Source of the DNA: Euwallacea fornicatus
Taxonomy: Eukaryota > Arthropoda > Insecta > Coleoptera > Curculionidae
Direction of reading: 5' to 3'
Assembly: GCF_040115645.1 (NCBI RefSeq)
Contig: NC_089573.1
Location: forward strand, 1,736,001 to 1,800,000
Length of the DNA: 64,000 bases
This document shows, one piece after another, positions 59,640 through 64,000 of this stretch. How positions within the stretch are numbered: position 1 is the stretch's first letter; each line of letters begins with the position of its first letter. Under the pieces are notes generated by a model, which was given only the letters and a program-made list of their open reading frames with translations, had not been told where the DNA came from and ran no database searches. Both the position numbers and the translations under genes were made by a program.

Positions 59640-60143
59640 TTGACGTGTTGCAGCATTTTCATGAAAAGATTTCCCTCAATTTTTGACAAACTTATGCGAA
59701 ACGTTTAGACCTCTATGTATAGAGTGCATATAAAATTATATTCTGCACAAGCTAAGTTATTCCTAGCATGTCTAGGCATATTTTATTTAGTCTGCAGAAA
59801 ATATATTTATAATTTTTTTTTATATCAAACGAAATTTGCTAAGACATAATTATATCACGCAAATTTTCAGGCATAAATTTCTCGAATTATGACACTCCGG
59901 AATTTGCAGAAACATATTGAAAAGATTAAGCCATCGGTACAAATCGCTTTGTATACATGAAATATAGTTTTACCTCGAAGACAAACTGAGGTTGGTCACG
60001 TTTGAGGGGACCGAGAAAGATGCTATTCTCGGTATCATTTGCCGGTTTATTATCACACAATTTTTTTTTTGTATTCTGACTGATTGTTTGGGTATACTGC
60101 CAGTGAAAAATATTCTAATTTAATATTGCGCATTAAATAGAGC

Positions 60144-60145
<2 letters not shown>
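59640..60145 (+). repeat. Interspersed repeat, copy B (with LINE scar)
   Basis: Reverse-oriented relative of 42060-43700. At 59846-59870 it keeps TTGCTAAGACATAATTATAT, which in copy A is LINE coding sequence (TTGCTAAGACATAATTCTAT, RT residues LLRHNxI). It then passes directly into CAGGCATAAATTTCT, the sequence beyond the LINE 3' end in copy A. So copy B once had the LINE and lost about 1.1 kb of it. It ends at an AT microsatellite. Confidence 0.75.

Positions 60146-60146
<1 letters not shown>

Positions 60147-60181
<35 letters not shown>
60147..60181. repeat. (AT)n microsatellite
   Basis: About 17 AT dinucleotides in a row, ending at a CAGGGCGG word that resembles a transposon end. Confidence 0.95.
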
Positions 60182-60184
<3 letters not shown>

Positions 60185-60614
60185 GGCGGTCCAATAAGAG
60201 CGCCTCGGACGATTACGGCTTTATTAATGGTTTTGATGAAAAATTGTTTTTACACTTATATGTACGACTTTATAAGACACATTTTAAAAATATTGTCGTT
60301 TATACGGGGTGCGCAAAAAAAAGATTCAATTCAAGCTTACGTTCTTTTAAATCTAACACCTTATATTTTTTAAATATTTGAAATTAGAGGAAAAAAATAG
60401 TAGAAGTTTGTATAACACTCAATAAGTCTAAAACACGTAATTCTTGAGCAAATTAAAGAAGTGCAAAATTGCAAGGGTCAAGAAAAATTCTTTTTTCTAC
60501 ATGGAATGAATAAATGAATTATCGTTTTTTGACCGGTACGTCTTAACAACAGATACTTCTTCAAGTTGAAAATAGTTCTCTTTAAATTTTATATACAGGG
60601 CGAGCAAATATATT
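60182..60614. other. Unrecognised stretch between two CAGGGCG words
   Basis: CAGGGCGGTCCAATAAGAGC at 60182 and CAGGGCGAGCAAATATATT at 60596 both follow TATA and have the same orientation, so they cannot be the two ends of one element. No coding block seen. Confidence 0.35.
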
Positions 60615-61159
60615 TGTCTGAATTCAATTCAGACGTTTGGGAAAATTCCTAATTTGTGTAAAAAGGGTACATAAAGACAAATCATAAGGTAGGGTAAAGC
60701 GCTTAACGTGACAAGTATTCGGTCTGTTTGATTTATTGCCCACAATAAAGGAATCTTCCAAAGTACTCCACTCCAACGGGCGATAGGTGATAGCCAACAT
60801 CTGGTGGTTGCAAGCAAGTGAAGAAAAAACATACCAGATGTCAAGAAGATAAAAATCTTAAGTTATCCTTGAGTAACACCCCAACTAAGGGTGGAGCGGG
60901 GAAAAAAGGGAGGTGACCGCACGACAAGAAAAAGCGACTTGAGTTGCAACCCGAGACAAGTGAGGCAGAATCAACCGTGTGTTACTTTAAGAATTTAGTA
61001 CATAAATAAAGATAAAGTAATTAACTATTTCAATTGAGTACAATTCAGTTTTCTCTCGGCCTGACAAAAACCGAGAGTGGTCCTTCGGAACAAAACAAAA
61101 ATACCCAAGAACCAGCCGCGGAAGCAGGACCCACTGATTAGCACCATTGTCCAGGGGAT
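60615..61159 (+). repeat. Left arm of a large inverted repeat, LTR-like
   Basis: Begins TGTCTGAATTCAATTCAGAC and ends CACCATTGTCCAGGGGA. It is repeated inverted at 62486-63122. Blocks in common: CTGACAAAAACCGAGAGTGG, GAACCAGCCGCG, CATTGTCCAGGGGA. It contains AATAAA and GGTCCTTCGG, and begins with TG, so it could be an LTR plus leader of a retroelement (BEL/Pao is my guess from GGTCCTTCG). It could instead be the long terminal repeat of the DD41D transposon between the arms. Confidence 0.8.
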
Positions 61160-61419
61160 TTTCAAGACACTCTGTACAATATTGATTACGTCCTACTCAC
61201 TTACGATTTAGAATATCTTGCTTATTTTAAATGGAATGTAGACATTTTTATGTATTCATTAGAATCGCTATTTAATGCCCTTTCACGTGATACCAATATG
61301 TCCTATACCCATCTGTAACCGTTTCTCATAAAACGAAGTTGAATTTAATTTTAAATAACAACAAGTACTGTCAGGGTATGCTGTGGATTCGTTTCCATGG
61401 TTACAAAAACAAAAACATT

Positions 61420-62487
61420 TTACAATTTTTCAAAATGACCACCATTATTTTGGATGCAAAGTTCAATGCGTTTTTGAAAAGGCAATTTCACTTTTAATAA
61501 TATTTCTGGTGTGATTTTTCCAAAGGCATTCCGGATTCGCATTTTCATATTCTCTTTCGTTGTCGGTGGTTCTTGGTAAACTATATCTTTAATATATCCC
61601 CACAAAAAGAAATCCGTGCATGTAAGATCGGACGATCTTGCTGGCCGCAGCTGAGGTCCCTCCCGTCCAATCCATTTTTGAGGAAATAAATTTTTAAGAA
61701 CGTTTCTCACGTTTCGATGAAAATGTGCGGGAGCCCCATCTAATTGGTACCACATCTTCTTTCTTATGATTAATGGTACTTCCTCCAATAATTCTAGAAG
61801 TCTATTTTCAAGAAATTCTTGAAATATCTGGCCGATCAAATGACCTTCAACGAAGTAAGGACCTATGACGAAATGATCCACAATTCGGCCCCACACATTC
61901 AGAAACCATCTATGTTGTCGGTCGACTCGGCGAGAATCTAATGGCTTTACATCGGCATAATAATGGAAATTATGTCTATTTACTAGACCATTATTATGAA
62001 ACGTTGATCCGTCTGAAAACAAGACATAATCCGGAAATGAACCGTCTTAGGCATGCTTGTCCAAGAAGAAATAACAGAAGTTAAGTCGTCTTTCATAGTC
62101 AGCCTCACACAACTCCTGATGCAACTGGATATGGTAGGGATGAAACTTATAGCTTTTCACAACTCTGCCTATACTGCTTTTGCTTATAAACAACCGCTTT
62201 TCAAGTTAACGCTGGCTTCTGTGGGGGTTTTCGACCATAGATGCAATCATGTTAAATTGATTTTCTTCTGACTGAATACGTTTTCTTCTTGTGAATTTCG
62301 GTTTCGCCACACTTCCGGTTTCTCGGAAAATTCGCAGTAATAACTCCCATGACCTTTTATTTGGATGTCTTCCGTTTGGGAACCTTTGAGCATAGCCCCT
62401 TGAAGCTAAGAAGCTATTTCCTTCACATTCCCCAATTATGAGTATCAAGTGAACTTTCTCTCGTTGTTTTGGGGGGAATTATGTCAT
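61420..62487 (-). pseudogene. DD41D-type transposase, one frame, three stops
   Basis: Unlike the other copies this one keeps a single frame for 356 codons (ATG at 62487, TAA ending at 61420), broken only by stops at codons 3, 94 and 147. Order: helix-turn-helix (LASRGYAQRFPNGRHPNKRS, RIFRETGSVAKP), then VVKSYKFHPYHIQLHQELCE, ADYERRLNFC, YVLFSDGSTFHNNG with the first aspartate, NVWGRIVDHFVIGPYF, MWYQLDGAPAHFHRNVRNVL with the second, and RPARSSDLTCTDFFLWGYIK with the third, 41 residues later by my count. It ends NNGGHFEKL. All three aspartates are present. The ATG falls exactly where the right arm of the surrounding inverted repeat ends. Confidence 0.9.
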
Positions 62488-63122
62488 TCCCCTGGACAAT
62501 GTAGTAGTTAGTGGGTTCTGCTTTCGCGGCTGGTTCTAAACCTTTTGTTTCCAAAGGACCACTCTCGTTTTTGTCAGACCGAAAGAAACTGAGTTGAATT
62601 GAATTGCTTGATTGACTTTTTGAATTTGTATATTAACAAAGTTCTTAGCTTAAAGGTGTTGACGAGTGATTGGTGTCTGATGATTTCAAGGGCAAATTTT
62701 GACTTTTTGCGAATTGTCAATCTCTGATGAGGTCTAGTGTGAGCTGACTAAAAAATGGGTGGAAGCCTCAACAGTCAGTTCCCACTACCCTTCCCTTGTC
62801 ACGCGGTGACTACCCTTTATTGAATTACTGGAATTGGACGTCCTCCGCGGTACCAGGGATTTGTCCTTTGTTTGCCTCTAGTTGGGTTGAAATCACCAGG
62901 GTTTACAACCTTTTCTACGACTATGGTTAATTGCAACCAATATCACAGACGTACTGCAGTAGGATTCTTGGAAAATCTTTACAGTGTAAATCCCTTTTCT
63001 ATCGGCAATAAACTACTTCAAAGGACACCATTATGGGGAAGTTTCCAGGGTTAGGATACCCTTTCGTTATAGTTTATTGCCGACATTTGGCATTCCCGGA
63101 AAAGTCTGATTGTTTTCAGACA
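62486..63122 (-). repeat. Right arm of a large inverted repeat, LTR-like
   Basis: Reverse-complement partner of 60615-61159, about 90 bp longer through indels. It starts (at 63122, reading leftward) TGTCTGAAAACAATCAGACT and ends AAGGGGA-like at the transposase ATG (CATTGTCCAGGGGA). Similarity is strongest over the inner 150 bp. Confidence 0.8.
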
Positions 63123-63233
63123 CTTGTAAAGAATAATTTGTCATTTTTAATTCGCGAAATGACATCAAACGCATACTGATTTTTAGAAGAATCATTATAG
63201 TCTGATGGTTTTCTCGAAGTTATGCACCGTCCT

Positions 63234-63265
63234 TAGGAAACACCCTGTATACAGGGTGTTTCCTA
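63234..63265. other. 32-bp palindrome at the junction of two element ends
   Basis: TAGGAAACACCCTGTA followed by TACAGGGTGTTTCCTA. One CAGGGTGTTTCCTA end faces left (ending at 63247) and another faces right (starting at 63252), with TATA between. Two elements of the same group have inserted end to end. Confidence 0.9.
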
Positions 63266-64000
63266 ACTACGTGTAAAAAATTTAAAGGGGTAATCCTCGA
63301 GTGATTTTGAGTAAAAAATGTCTAATAAACATATGTCCGCAAATGCCTTGTTTCCAAGGTACAGGGTGTTGAAATGTGACAAGAAAAAGAGATTTTATTT
63401 CCAAAATGACTCAATTTGGGTGTTGGAGTTTTAGAAAAGACAATTCCGGGGGTTCCGGGGTTTTCTTCAATACGTCTTAAGATTTCTTCCTCCACTTCTG
63501 GTGTTCGACGTGTTATTGGCTTTCCTCCTCCTGGAGTTTTCATAAGAGATGCTGTATCATAAAGACGTTGAAAGAGGTTTTTAAAGGTTTGGTGGTTGGG
63601 AGCTTGGTGGTTTGGAAACCTTTCCATGTAAATGCGCCTCGCTGCCAAACACTTACCATCAGCAAGGCCGTAAACAAAAACCATATTGGCCATTTCTTGA
63701 TTAGTGTAATTGGGCATTTGAAAAATTTTCAAAATTGAGGTATAATCTGATTTTTGGGACACAGAACTAAATTCTTTCACTTTAGAGAGTAAAACACCAA
63801 AATAACACTGACTATTTCGTTTATAGTAGTGGAAGTGGTAAAAAAAACTAACAATAAACAAGTTAGTAAATACCACCAAACCTTTAGAAACCTTTAAAAC
63901 CTTTTTCAACGTCTTTCAGTCAACACTCTGTATCTTGGAAACAAGGCATTTGCGGACATATGTTTATTAGACATTTTTGACTCAAAATCAGTCAAGGATT
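63252..64000 (-). mobile_element. Deleted DD41D-type element, cut by the window end
   Basis: The left end CAGGGTGTTTCCTAACTACG continues into a block (63292-63375) repeated inverted at 63922-64000, sharing AAATGTCTAATAAACATATG and TCCGCAAATGCCTTGTTTCC. The outer 40 bp of the right end lie beyond the window, so the element should finish near 64041. Inside is only the N-terminal third of a transposase; the whole catalytic region is missing. Confidence 0.88.
63400..63717 (-). pseudogene. DD41D-type transposase, N-terminal fragment only
   Basis: Start MPNYTNQEMANMVFVYGLAD, then AARRIYMERFPNHQAPNHQT, FKNLFQRLYDTASLMKTPGG and RRTPEVEEEILRRIEENPGT: the DUF4817-like helix-turn-helix and linker, without frameshift or stop. 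After about residue 105 the sequence leaves the family, at the internal deletion. The intact DNA-binding part could in principle still bind element ends, but expression is unknown. Confidence 0.82.

Noticed and set aside
60182..60614. Element bounded by the two CAGGGCG words
   Set aside because: Both words have the same orientation, so they cannot be the inverted ends of one element.

Overview
The window is a stretch of an arthropod, most likely insect, nuclear genome: AT-rich, almost without genes, and crowded with the remains of mobile elements. The insect reading rests on the mixture seen: several mariner lineages, a Tc1 element, many 'CAGGGTG'-ended transposons whose transposase starts with an insect-type helix-turn-helix, and jockey/CR1-like LINE fragments. 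No bacterial gene, rRNA or tRNA was seen, and the order of insect cannot be fixed from this sequence. The one convincing host-gene element is a single minus-strand exon at 9513-9691. It encodes the C-terminal half of a fibronectin type III domain and has clean splice sites, so the first part of the window is probably intron of a large cell-surface protein gene.

Layout. 1-9500: mostly unrecognised intron-like DNA with a deleted CAGGGTG element (878-1490), a dead mariner (4659-5935) and a diverged inverted repeat (about 8170-9050). 9513-9691: the FnIII exon. 10500-12600: a CAGGGTG-type end with inverted repeats, and an internally deleted mariner of irritans type (11830-12591). 12600-19400: largely unrecognised, with a diverged 240-bp tandem duplication (15980-16463) and a G+C-richer block (16480-17285). 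19400-20220: fragments of a LINE reverse transcriptase. 24192-26106: a decayed Tc1 element with long inverted ends. 28576-29657: a non-autonomous element with ends of about 290 bp. 34208-38130: a 69-bp satellite array touching a well-preserved mariner, then LINE debris and a 21-bp minisatellite.

41300-49450 is the densest nest: a near-perfect 678-bp foldback element, a jockey-like LINE inside an older repeat, transposase remnants, a long-TIR element, and a second mariner copy sitting inside a LINE reverse transcriptase. 50900-55620 holds another long-TIR element and LINE fragments. 57142-64000 holds a 387-bp foldback element, a DD41D-type transposon (57677-59177), a second copy of the 42-43 kb repeat, a nearly unbroken DD41D transposase between two long inverted repeats (60615-63122), and a further element that runs off the window end.

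Working together: nothing here forms an operon or pathway. The informative relations are between elements. Short, inverted-repeat-only elements probably depended on transposases of the types seen as wrecks nearby, and the nesting gives relative ages. I found no evidence of a new cellular system. The most notable structures are the DD41D-type family in many decay states, the large inverted repeats around the 61-62 kb transposase, two mariner copies sharing the same disabling frameshifts, and a LINE-containing repeat of which one copy has collapsed at a short direct repeat.
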